64,000 nt of DNA, taken from positions 72,375,908-72,439,907 of the forward strand of contig NC_134353.1 of the NCBI RefSeq assembly GCF_048569485.1, read 5' to 3'. Both the position numbers and the translations under genes were made by a program. Below, piece after piece: positions 20,565 to 30,500 of the stretch. The notes under the pieces are model-generated. The model worked only from the letters and a program-made list of their open reading frames with translations, did no database searches and was not told the origin of the DNA. Numbering within the stretch: position 1 is the stretch's first letter; each line of letters starts with the position of its first letter. The DNA comes from Anomaloglossus baeobatrachus. Taxonomy: Eukaryota > Chordata > Amphibia > Anura > Aromobatidae.

Positions 20565-22213
20565 TTAGGTCCAGAAATATTTGGACAGTGACACAAGTTT
20601 TGTTATTTTAGCTGTTTGCAAAAACATGTTCAGAAATACAATTATATATATAATATGGGCTGAAAGTGCACACTCCCAGCTGCAATATGAGAGTTTTCAC
20701 ATCCAAATCGGAGAAAGGGTTTAGGAATCATAGCTCTGTAATGCATAGCCTCCTCTTTTTCAAGGGACCAAAAGTAATTGGACAAGGGACTCTAAGGGCT
20801 GCAATTAACTCTGAAGGCGTCTCCCTCGTTAACCTGTAATCAATGAAGTAGTTAAAAGGTCTGGGGTTGATTACAGGTGTGTGGTTTTGCATTTGGAAGC
20901 TGTTGCTGTGACCAGACAACATGCGGTCTAAGGAACTCTCAATTGAGGTGAAGCAGAACATCCTGAGGCTGAAAAAAAAAGAAAAAATCCATCAGAGAGA
21001 TAGCAGACATGCTTGGAGTAGCAAAATCAACAGTCAGGTACATTCTGAGAAAAAAGGAATTGACTGGTGAGCTTGGGCACTCAAAAAGGCCTGGGCGTCC
21101 ACGGATGACAACAGTGGTGGATGATCGCCGCATACTTTCTTTGATGAAGAAGAATCCGTTCACAACATCAACTGAAGTCCAGAACACTCTCAGTGAAGTA
21201 GGTGTATCTGTCTCTAAGTCAACTGTAAAGAGAAGACTCCATGAAAGTAAATACAAAGGGTTCACATCTAGATGCAAACCATTCATCAATTCCAAAAATA
21301 AACAGGCCAGAGTTAAATTTGCTGAAAAACACCTCATGAAGCCAGCTCAGTTCTGGAAAAGTATTCTATGGACAGATGAGACCAAGATCAACCTGTACCA
21401 GAATGATGGGAAGAAAAAAGTTTGGAGAAGAAAGGGAACGGCACATGATCCAAGACACACCACATCCTCTGTAAAACATGGTGGAGGCAACGTGATGGCA
21501 TGGGCATGCATGGCTTTCAATGGCACTGGGTCACTTGTGTTTATTGATGACATAACAGCAGACAAGAGTAGCCGGATGAATTCTGAAGTGTACCGGGATA
21601 TACTTTCAGCCCAGATTCAGCCAAATGCCGCAAAGTTGATCGGACGGCGCTTCATAGTACAGATGGACAATGACCCCAAGCATACAGCCAAAGCTACCCA
21701 GGAGTTCATGAGTGCAAAAAGTGGAACATTCTGCAATGGCCAAGTCAATCACCAGATCTTAACCCAATTGAGCATGCATTTCACTTGCTCAAATCCAGAC
21801 TTAAGACGGAAAGACCCACAAACAAGCAAGACCTGATGGCTGCGGCTGTAAAGGCCTGGCAAAGCATTAAGAAGGAGGAAACCCAGCGTTTGGTGATGTC
21901 CATGGGTTCCAGACTTAAGGCAGTGATTGCCTCCAAAGGATTCGCAACAAAATATTGAAAATAAAAATATTTTGTTTGGGTTTGGTTTATTTGTCCAATT
22001 ACTTTTGACCTCCTAAAATGTGGAGTGTTTGTAAAGAAATGTGTACAATTCCTACAATTTCTATCAGATATTTTTGTTCAAACCTTCAAATTAAACGTTA
22101 CAATCTGCACTTGAATTCTGTTGTAGAGGTTTCATTTCAAATCCAATGTGGTGGCATGCAGAGCCCAACTCGCGAAAATTGTGTCACTGTCCAAATATTT
22201 CTGGACCTAACTG
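20562..22213 (+). mobile_element. Full-length Tc1 element, right arm of inverted pair
   Basis: 1,652 bp, exactly the same length as the left arm, with ends CAGTTAGGTCCAGAAATATT and AATATTTCTGGACCTAACTG. Differences from the left arm are few and mostly single bases. Confidence 0.95.
20921..21958 (+). pseudogene. Tc1 transposase, two homopolymer frameshifts
   Basis: Same gene as at 19135-20172, starting MRSKELSIEVKQNILRLKK. One extra A in the Lys-rich A tract near 20975 shifts the frame. The frame from 21009 (MLGVAKSTVRYILRKKELTG) then runs through the DNA-binding region and LWTDETKINLYQNDGKKKVW, HGGGNVMAWACMAF and VQMDNDPKHTAKATQ. One A fewer near 21720 shifts it again before SPDLNPIEH. The codon that is a stop in the left copy is Tyr here. 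The lesions of the two copies differ, so they arose after the copies separated, or are sequencing errors in A runs. Confidence 0.9.
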
Positions 22214-22230
22214 TATATATATATATATAT

Positions 22231-22861
22231 ATACACATGCCGAATTTTTCGTTTTATAAGACGCACCGGATTATAAGACGCACCAGGAGCGGGGGTCACA
22301 GGAGGCAGGGGCGGTACTGGAGTACTGCAAAACTGCGAGTAGTATAGAGGTGGGCCCAGATACTCACTGCGGGTGCTGCTCTGTGTGGGGCCGGTGATGC
22401 AGCCGCTGTGTGCGGGGGGCGGTGAGTCACCAGCCATTCTGAAGATGTTGGCGGTGGTTGGTGGGCGCTTCAAATAATGGCGGCCGGAGTTGGCGTGTGC
22501 GCAGATGAGAGCTAGGAGCTGAGAGCTCCATTTGTGCACGCGCTGACCCTAGACGGCATTATTTGAAACCCTGACCACTGACATCTTTAGAATGACCGCA
22601 TGCCACACAGAGCAACCGCACGCCAAGCAGAACGGAGCAGCCGCACGCCGAGTAGAATGGAACAGCCGAGCGCCAAGCAGAATGGAGCAGCCGTGCACAG
22701 ACCAGCGCTGGCAGCACACCACATAGTGTTACCCCTGCCTCCTTTGACCCCTCTGCACAACTCCCCCCCCCTGGAAGCTACATTCGGATTTTAAGACGCA
22801 CCCCTCTTTTTCCTCCCAAAGTTTTGGGAGGAAATGTGCGTCTTATAATCAGAAAAATACG

Positions 22862-22866
<5 letters not shown>
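22231..22866. mobile_element. MITE of the ATAAGACGCAC family
   Basis: Its left end, GCCGAATTTTTCGTTTTATA then AGACGCACC, is mirrored by GTGCGTCTTATAATCAG then AAAAATACGG at the right. It sits in a TA tract (22214-22230 and 22866-22906). A second outward copy of the GGATTATAAGACGCACC motif lies just inside the left end. The interior is GC-rich with no transposase, and it is related to 6715-7884. Confidence 0.7.

Positions 22867-22906
<40 letters not shown>
22867..22906. repeat. (TA)n tract
   Basis: About 20 TA units after a GTG. It is the right continuation of the tract interrupted by the MITE. Confidence 0.9.
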
Positions 22907-22908
<2 letters not shown>

Positions 22909-23189
22909 TATAATAATAATTAAGGAACAACTACAGATAAGACAACACTTCCTGGCAGCCTGGAAAATATTTACTACATCTAATCTCAGATTAGAGGATA
23001 AAATATTGGAGAATCGTCTTCAGAGGAGGAGCCGGAGGCGAGATCAGAGGATAGAGTCTAATCCGCCATATTATCCTCCTCTGATCTCCTGGATGATGAA
23101 CCTTCTGGAGCCGCCGTCCTATAGGAGCCAAACATCTGCTCTATCCAGAGCCGGACACTGAGAGCAAAGGGCCCCTGTGCAAGAATTAT
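22907..23189. other. Unassigned sequence
   Basis: No gene recognised. It contains a short inverted repeat (GAGATCAGAGGA-type near 23038 and TCCTCTGATCTC at 23077). CAGAGCCGGACACTGAGAGC with GGGCCCCTGTGC near 23150 resembles TGGGCCCCTGTGCGCCCCGG near 24740, so these may be the ends of one element enclosing the following minisatellite. Confidence 0.35.
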
Positions 23190-24330
23190 GTATCCATACT
23201 GCCCCCCTATACTCCCACTTCTCCATACAATCCCCCCAATATTCCCACTTATCCATACAGCCACTCTCTGCTGCCACTTATCAATACTGTGCTCTTAAGC
23301 TCCCACTTATCCATGCTGTCCCCCGCTAAGCTCCCACTTATTCCTACTGCCCCCTGTGCCCCCACTTAGCCATGCTGCCTCCCTATACTGCCACTTATCC
23401 ATACAATGTCCCCAATGTTCCCACTTATCCATACTGCCCCCCTGTGCTCTCACTTATCCATACTGCCCCCCTGTGCTCTCACTTATCCATGCTGTCCCCC
23501 TAAGCTCCAACTTATCCAAACTATCCCCCTAAGCACTGACTTATCCATACTGCTGCCCTATGCTCACACTTATCCATACAATCCCCCCAATGATCCCAAT
23601 TATCCATACTGCCCCCCCTGTGCTCCCACTTATCCATGCTGTCCCCCCCTCACCTCTCACTTATCCCTACTGCCCCCCGGTGCTCCCACTTATTCATGCT
23701 GTCCCCCTCTAAACTCCCGTATTCCTACTGCCCTTAAACTCGAACTTATCTATACTGCCTCCCTATGCTCCCTCTTATCCATAAAATCCCCTCTGTGCTC
23801 TCACTTATCCATGCTGTCCCCCTAAGCTCTGATTTATCCATACAGCCCCCCTATGCTCCCACTTATCCATACTGCTCCCCTAAGCTCACACTTATCCATG
23901 CTGCCCCCTCCTGTGCTGCCACGTATCCATGCTATCCCCCTAAGCTCCCACTTATTCCTACTGCCCCTCCATTCTCCCACTTATCCATACAGTCTCCCTA
24001 TACTCCCAGTTATCCATATTGCCCCCCCATTCTCACACTTATCCATAATGCCCCCCCATTCTCCCACTTATCCATGATGCCCCCCTATGCTGCCACTTAT
24101 CTATACTGCCCTCCATGGTCCCTCTTATCCATACTGCCCCCTTGTGCTCCCACTTACTCATACTGCTCCCCTAAGCTCACACTTATCCATCCTGCCCCCC
24201 CCCCCCCCCGTGCTGCTACGTATCCATGCTATCCCCCTAAGCTCCCACTTATCCATGATGCCCCCCTATGCTGCCACTTATCTATACTGCCCTCCATGGT
24301 CCCTCTTATCCATACTGTGCCCTCAAGTTC
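23190..24330. repeat. ~30-bp minisatellite (CTCCCACTTATCCATACTGC)
   Basis: About 37 imperfect copies of a unit CTCCCACTTATCCATACTGC plus CCCCCTATG, with block-level repeats such as the CCCTCTTATCCATACTG blocks at 24118 and 24300. The frames (up to 233 codons, PLIHTAPLSSHLS-type) are repeat translations. Confidence 0.9.
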
Positions 24331-24785
24331 TTTATCTCTATACAGTTCCCGCCATCATACTGTTCCTTCACTTCCTAATACTGTGCCCCCCATTTTCCAT
24401 GTGGTCACCCCTGATGCTCTCTGTCACACTGTCCCTCAGGTTGTCCTCCCAGTCTCTGCAGCCTGACGCCGTCATTGCAGCCTCTGCGGCACAGCAGTAA
24501 TCAGTGATGGCAGATCCAGGCACATAGCACGACCTCGGCAGCCCCCTGTGCTGATATAGAGGGGGCCGCCGCCGGTAACCGCGCCGAGTACTGACGTCAC
24601 CAGGCAGCGCATAGCAGTGACGTTAATGGCCGTCGGCCTATCAGAGGCCGCTTACTAATATGCGCGATCTTCGATAGCCGGACGCCATTAAACGTCACAG
24701 CCAGTAACACCCTGTTTTACATGGGCCCCCCTCCCCTCTGGGCCCCTGTGCGCCCCGGATAAATGGCCTCCATATATGGGGAATG
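24331..24785. other. Unassigned sequence
   Basis: No gene recognised. It includes CpG- and TGACGTCA-containing sequence near 24590 and a GGGCCCC-rich segment near 24725-24760 that may be a MITE end. Confidence 0.35.
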
Positions 24786-24925
24786 CATACCTCCCAACTT
24801 TTAAAGAAGGAAAAGAGGGATAAAGTTTGCGGCGCGCGTAGCGTGGAAAATGTTTAGGCCACGCCCCCTAACCACACCCATTTCACAGTCACGCCCATAT
24901 CCACTCTCCATCCACACCCATTCAG

Positions 24926-25905
24926 CATGGACACGCAGACAGCCGGCGGGCCTCCAGCATGGACACGCAGGCAGGCGGCGGGCCTCCAGCATGGACACGC
25001 AGGCAGCCGGCGGGCCTCCAGCATGGACACGCAGGCAGCCGGCGGGCCTCCAGCATGGACACGCAGGCAGCCGGCGGGCCTCCAGCATGGACACGCAGGC
25101 AGCCGGCGGGCCTCCAGCATGGACACGCAGGCAGCCGGCGGGCCTCCAGCATGAACACGCAGGCAGCCGGCGGGCCTCCAGCATGGACACGCAGGCAGCC
25201 GGCGGGCCTCCAGCATGCACAAGCAGGCAGCCGGCGGGCCTCCAGCATGGACACGCAGGCAGCCGGCGGGCCTCCAGCATGGACACGCAGGCAGCCGGCG
25301 GGCCTCCAGCATGGACACGCAGGCAGCCGGCGGGCCTCCAGCATGGACACGCAGGCAGCCGGCGGGCCTCCAGCATGGACACGCAGGCAGCCGGCGGGCC
25401 TCCAGCATGGACAAGCAGGCAGCTGGCGGGCCTCCAGCATGAACACGCAGGCAGCCGGCGGGCCTCCAGCATGGACACGCAGGCAGCCGGCGGGCCTCCA
25501 GCATGGACACACAGGCAGCCGGCGGGCCTCCAGCATGGACACGCAGGCAGCCGGCAGGCCTCCAGCATGGACACGCAGGCAGCCGGCGGGCCTCCAGCAT
25601 GAACACGCAGGCAGCCGGCGGGCCTCCAGCATGGACACGCAGGCAGCCGGCGGGCCTCCAGCATGGACACGCAGGCAGCCGGCGGGCCTCCAGCATGGAC
25701 ACGCAGGCAGCCGGCAGGCCTCCAGCATGGACACGCAGGCAGCCGGCGGGCCTCCAGCATGGACACGCAGGCAGCCGGCGGGCCTCCAGCATGGACACGC
25801 AGGCAGCCGGCGGGCCTCCAGCACGGAGAGGCAGGCAGCCGGCAGGCCCCAAGCACGGAGACGCAGGCAGCCGGCGGGCCTCCAGCACGGAGACGCAAGC
25901 AGCCA
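24926..25905. repeat. 32-bp minisatellite
   Basis: About 30 highly similar copies of a 32-bp unit (CAGCATGGACACGCAGGCAG plus CCGGCGGGCCTC). All six frames are open over long stretches because the unit has no stops. The translations (GSRRASSMDTQAAGGPPAWT and HAGGPPAACVSMLEARRLPA) are artefacts of the repeat. Confidence 0.95.
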
Positions 25906-25967
25906 CAGTGAGGCGGCCGGTCGCCTTCACAGACAGGCGGCCGGCTGCCCGCCTTCACAGACTCTGC

Positions 25968-26715
25968 ACTATCCTCCTGCACTCACTCTGCTCTCCCCTC
26001 CTGCACTCACTCTGCTCTCCCCTCCTGCACTCACTCTGCACTGTCCTCCTGCACTCACTCTGCTCTCCCCTCCTGCACTCACTCTGCACTATCCTCCTGC
26101 ACTCACTCTGCACTATCCTCCTGCACTCACTCTGCACTATCCTCCTGCACTCACTCTGCTCTCCCCTCCTGTACTCACTCTGCACTATCCTCCTGCACTC
26201 ACTCTGCTCTGTCCTCCTGCACTCACTCTGCTCTGTCCTCCTGCACTCACTCTGCACTGTCCTCCTGCACTCACTCTGCACTGTCCTCCTGCACTCACTC
26301 TGCACTGTCCTCCTGCACTCACTCTGCACTATCCTCCTGCACTCACTCTGCTCTGTCCTCCTGCACTCACTCTGCTCTGTCCTCCTGCACTCACTCTGCA
26401 CTGTCCTCCTGCACTCACTCTGCACTGTCCTCCTGCACTCACTCTGCACTATCCTCCTGCACTCACTCTGCACTGTCCTCCTGCACTCACTCTGCACTGT
26501 CCTCCTGCACTCACTCTGCACTGTCCTCCTGCACTCACTCTGCACTATCCTCCTGCACTCACTCTGCACTGTCCTCCTGCACTCACTCTGCACTATCCTC
26601 CTGCACTCACTCTGCACTGTCCTCCTGCACTCACTCTGCACTGTCCTCCTGCACTCACTCTGCACTATCCTCCTGCACTCACTCTGCACTATCCTCCTGC
26701 ACTCACTCTGCCCTC
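25968..26715. repeat. 24-bp minisatellite
   Basis: About 31 copies of a 24-bp unit (CTCCTGCACTCACTCTGCAC plus TGTC, with ATC and TCTCC variants). The period is a multiple of three, so frames encode strict octapeptides (PPALTLHC, QSECRRTV on the other strand). No protein family is recognised. Confidence 0.95.
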
Positions 26716-27117
26716 TCCCTGCTGCTGCTCTTACCTCAGTTGCAGAACAAAGGAAGCAGCCGCTGTGGAGAGCCGGTCACATGTGAGAATCCTGGGCAGA
26801 AGAGGCAGGCAAAGGGGGCATGGCCAGCATAGAGCGAGCAGCAGGAGGGGATAAGGAAGACATCCCGAGGAGTGTGTGTGTCCAGCATTCAGAGAGGGCG
26901 TGGACGACAGCAAAGCGGCGTGCCCAGCAGCATAGATGCCATGGAAGGCATCCAGAGATTGTGGCCTGCATCCGGAGGGGGCGTGGTCGGCAGAATGCGG
27001 GGGCGTGGCAGCTGCCTCTCACTACACTGCGGGATTACGGAGCTCCCGGGCGTGAGAACGGGACTGGACTATAAAATCGGGGCTGTCCCGCTGTATCCGG
27101 GACGGTTGGGAGGTATG

Positions 27118-27560
27118 GGAATGTAAGGAGCAGCGCACACTGCACGGCGACACTGACTGCACTAACCCCGCCCACCATCGCCCACAAGCACCACCCCTGC
27201 CTTGAGATCTCCATGACAACCCCTGTGTGGCTCAACAGTGATCAGCCCCGCCCCTGCTCCCTGGGTTACAATCGGTGCGGACGTCTCCATACTGCTGAGG
27301 ACGGTGAAGAGGCCGAGGGCGGAGCCAGCAGCGATCTGACCGCAAACATGACAAAAGGCGGAGTGTGTGCAGCCGGGTGAGCGCTGCGTGTGGAGGCCGG
27401 AGGTGGAGGCCGAGCCCCGGCCGCTGTATACAGTGTACATGAGGGGATATATATATATATACAGGTGACGGAACAGTGCGGCCGTAGTGGAAGTATATTA
27501 CCATGGTAACAGCGGCATCCAGCGATGTCGTCACCGAGGGGGAGTGGCCCGAACAGTGTA
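27118..27560 (+). promoter_or_regulatory. GC-rich candidate promoter region
   Basis: Non-repetitive-looking, CpG-rich DNA with GC boxes (CCCCGCCC at 27163 and 27245). There is a near-consensus RFX X-box (ATTACCATGGTAAC, 27497-27510) and a weaker one (ATCTCCATGACAAC, 27207-27220). An ATG at 27348 opens MTKGGVCAA before a plausible splice donor G|GTGAGC at 27377. These are features of a housekeeping or ciliary gene promoter with a short first exon, but no protein homology supports it. The region could instead be the body of an unknown repeat. Confidence 0.25.
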
Positions 27561-27564
27561 GGAT

Positions 27565-30500
27565 ATAACATACCCAGGTGCCCATTATTCTGTATGGAGG
27601 GCTATGTGGTGCCCATTATTCTGTATGGAGGACTATGTGGAGCCATTATTCTGTATGGAGGACTATGTGGAGCCTCTTATTCTGCATGGAGGACTATGTG
27701 GTGCCCATTATTCTGTATGGAGGACTATGTGGGCCCATTATTCTGTATGGAGGGCTATGTGGGCCCATTATTCTGTATGGAGGACTATGTGGGCCCATTA
27801 TTCTGTATGGAGGACTATGTGGGCCCATTATTCTGTATGGAGGACTATGTGGTGCCCATTATTATGTATGGAGGGCTATGTGGGGTCCATTATTCTGAAT
27901 GGAGGACTATGTGGGCCCATTATTCTGTATGGAGGGCTATGTGGGCCCATTATTCTGTATGGAGGACTATGTGGGCCCATTATTCTGTATGGAGGACTAT
28001 GTGGTGCCCATTATTATGTATGGAGGGCTATGTGGGGTCCATTATTCTGAATGGAGGACTATGTGGGCCCATTATTCTGTATGGAGGACTATGTGGGCCC
28101 ATTATTCTGTATGGAGGACTATGTGGGCCCATTATTCTGTATGGAGGACTATGTGGTGCCCATTATTATGTATGGAGGGCTATGTGGGGTCCATTATTCT
28201 GAATGGAGGACTATGTGGGCCCATTATTCTGAATGGAGGACTATGTGAGGCCATTATTCTGAATGGAGGACTATGTGGGCCCATTATTCTGTATGGAGGG
28301 CTATGTGGGCCCATTATTCTGTATGGAGGACTATGTGGGCCCATTATTCTGTATGGAGGACTATGTGGTGCCCATTATTATGTATGGAGGGCTATGTGGG
28401 GTCCATTATTCTGTATGGAGGGCTATGTGGGGCCCATTATTCTGTATGGAGGACTATGTGGGGCCATTATTCTGTATGGAGGGCTATGTGGGGCCATTAT
28501 TCTGTATGGAGGGCTATGTGGGGCCCATTATTCTGTATGGAGGACTATGTGGTGCCCATTATTCTGTATGGAGGGCTATGTGGGCCCATTATTCTGTATG
28601 GAGGACTATGTGGTGCCCATTATTCTGTATGGAGGGCTATGTAGAGTCCATTATTCTGTATGGAGGGCTATGTAGAGTCCATTATTCTGTATGGAGGGCT
28701 ATGTGGGGCCCATTATTCTGTATGGAGGGCTATGTGGTGCCCATTATTCTGTATGGAGGACTATGTGGTGCCCATTATTCTGTATGGAGGGCTATGTGGG
28801 GTCCATTATTCTGTATGGAGGGCTATGTGGTGCCCATTATTCTGTATGGAGGGCTATGTGGTGCCCATTATTCTGTATGGAGGACTATGTGGTGCCCATT
28901 ATTCTGTATGGAGGGCTATGTGGGGCCCATTATTCTGTATGGAGGGCTATGTGGTGCCCATTATTCTGTATGGAGGACTATGTGGTGCCCATTATTCTGT
29001 ATGGAGGACTATGTGGGGTCCATTATTCTGTATGGAGGGCTATGTGGGCCCATTATTCTGTATGGAGGACTATGTGGGCCCATTATTCTGTATGGAGGAC
29101 TATGTGGTGCCCATTATTATGTATGGAGGGCTATGTGGGGTCCATTATTCTGTATGGAGGGCTATGTGGGGCCATTATTCTGTATGGAGGGCTATGTGGG
29201 GCCATTATTCTGTATGGAGGGCTATGTGGGGCCCATTATTCTGTATGGAGGACTATGTGGAGCCATTATTCTGTATGGAGGGCTATGTGGGCCCATTATT
29301 CTGTATGGAGGACTATGTGGTGCCCATTATTCTGTATGGAGGGCTATGTAGAGTCCATTATTCTGTATGGAGGGCTATGTGGGGCCCATTATTCTGTATG
29401 GAGGGCTATGTGGTGCCCATTATTCTGTATGGAGGACTATGTGGTGCCCATTATTCTGTATGGAGGGCTATGTGGGGTCCATTATTCTGTATGGAGGGCT
29501 ATGTGGTGCCCATTATTCTGTATGGAGGGCTATGTAGAGTCCATTATTCTGTATGGAGGGCTATGTGGGGCCCATTATTCTGTATGGAGGGCTATGTGGT
29601 GCCCATTATTCTGTATGGAGGACTATGTAGAGTCCATTATTCTGTATGGAGGGCTATGTGGTGCCCATTATTCTGTATGGAGGGCTATGTGGGGTCATTA
29701 TTCTGTATGGAGGGCTATGTGGGGCCCATTATTCTGCATGGAGGGCTATGTGGAGCCATTATTCTGTATGGAGGGCTATGTGGGGCCCATTATTCTGCAT
29801 GGAGGGCTATGTAGAGTCCATTATTCTGTATGGAGGACTATGTAGAGTCCATTATTCTGTATGGAGGGCTATGTGGGGCCCATTATTCTGTATGGAGGAC
29901 TATGTGGAGCCATTATTCTGTATGGAGGGCTATGTGGGGCCCATTATTCTGCATGGAGGGCTATGTAGAGTCCATTATTCTGTATGGAGGACTATGTAGA
30001 GTCCATTATTCTGTATGGAGGACTATGTGGGGCCCATTATTCTGTATGGAGGACTATGTGGAGCCATTATTCTGTATGGAGGACTATGTGGGGCCTGTTA
30101 TTCTGTATGGAGGACTATGTGGGGCCATTATTCTGTATGGAGGGCTATGTGGGGCCTGTTATTCTGTATGGAGGACTATGTGGGGCCATTTTTCTGTATG
30201 GAGGACTATGTGGTGCCCATTATTCTGTATGGAGGACTATGTGGGGCCATTATTCTGTATGGAGGACTATGTGGGGCCCATTATTCTGTATGGAGGGCTA
30301 TGTGGGTCCATTATTCTGTATGGAGGACTATGTGGTGCCCATTATTCTGTATGGAGGACTATGTGGAGCCATTATTCTGTATGGAGGACTATGTGGGGCC
30401 CATTATTCTGTATGGAGGGCTATGTGGTGCCCATTATTCTGTATGGAGGACTATGTAAGGCCATTATTCTGTATGGAGGGCTATGTGGGGTCCATTATTC

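Larger units (their letters stand above)
24786..27117. mobile_element. TIR-bounded element carrying two minisatellites
   Basis: The left end CATACCTCCCAAC is the exact inverse of the right end GTTGGGAGGTATG. GGAATG occurs directly outside both ends (24780-24785 and 27118-27123), a probable 6-7 bp target-site duplication. The sub-terminal body (TTAGGCCACGCCCCCTAACC at 24855) belongs to a repeat family. There is no transposase frame. The interior consists mainly of two unrelated tandem arrays. Confidence 0.7.

Noticed and set aside
23406-24500. Frames with IHTAPLSSHLSI repeats
   Set aside because: Product of a 30-bp minisatellite; no conserved domain.
24801-26854. Long frames (up to 631 codons) of GSRRASSMDTQAAG- and PPALTLHC-type peptides
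   Set aside because: They translate the 32-bp and 24-bp minisatellites, and similar lengths are open on both strands.
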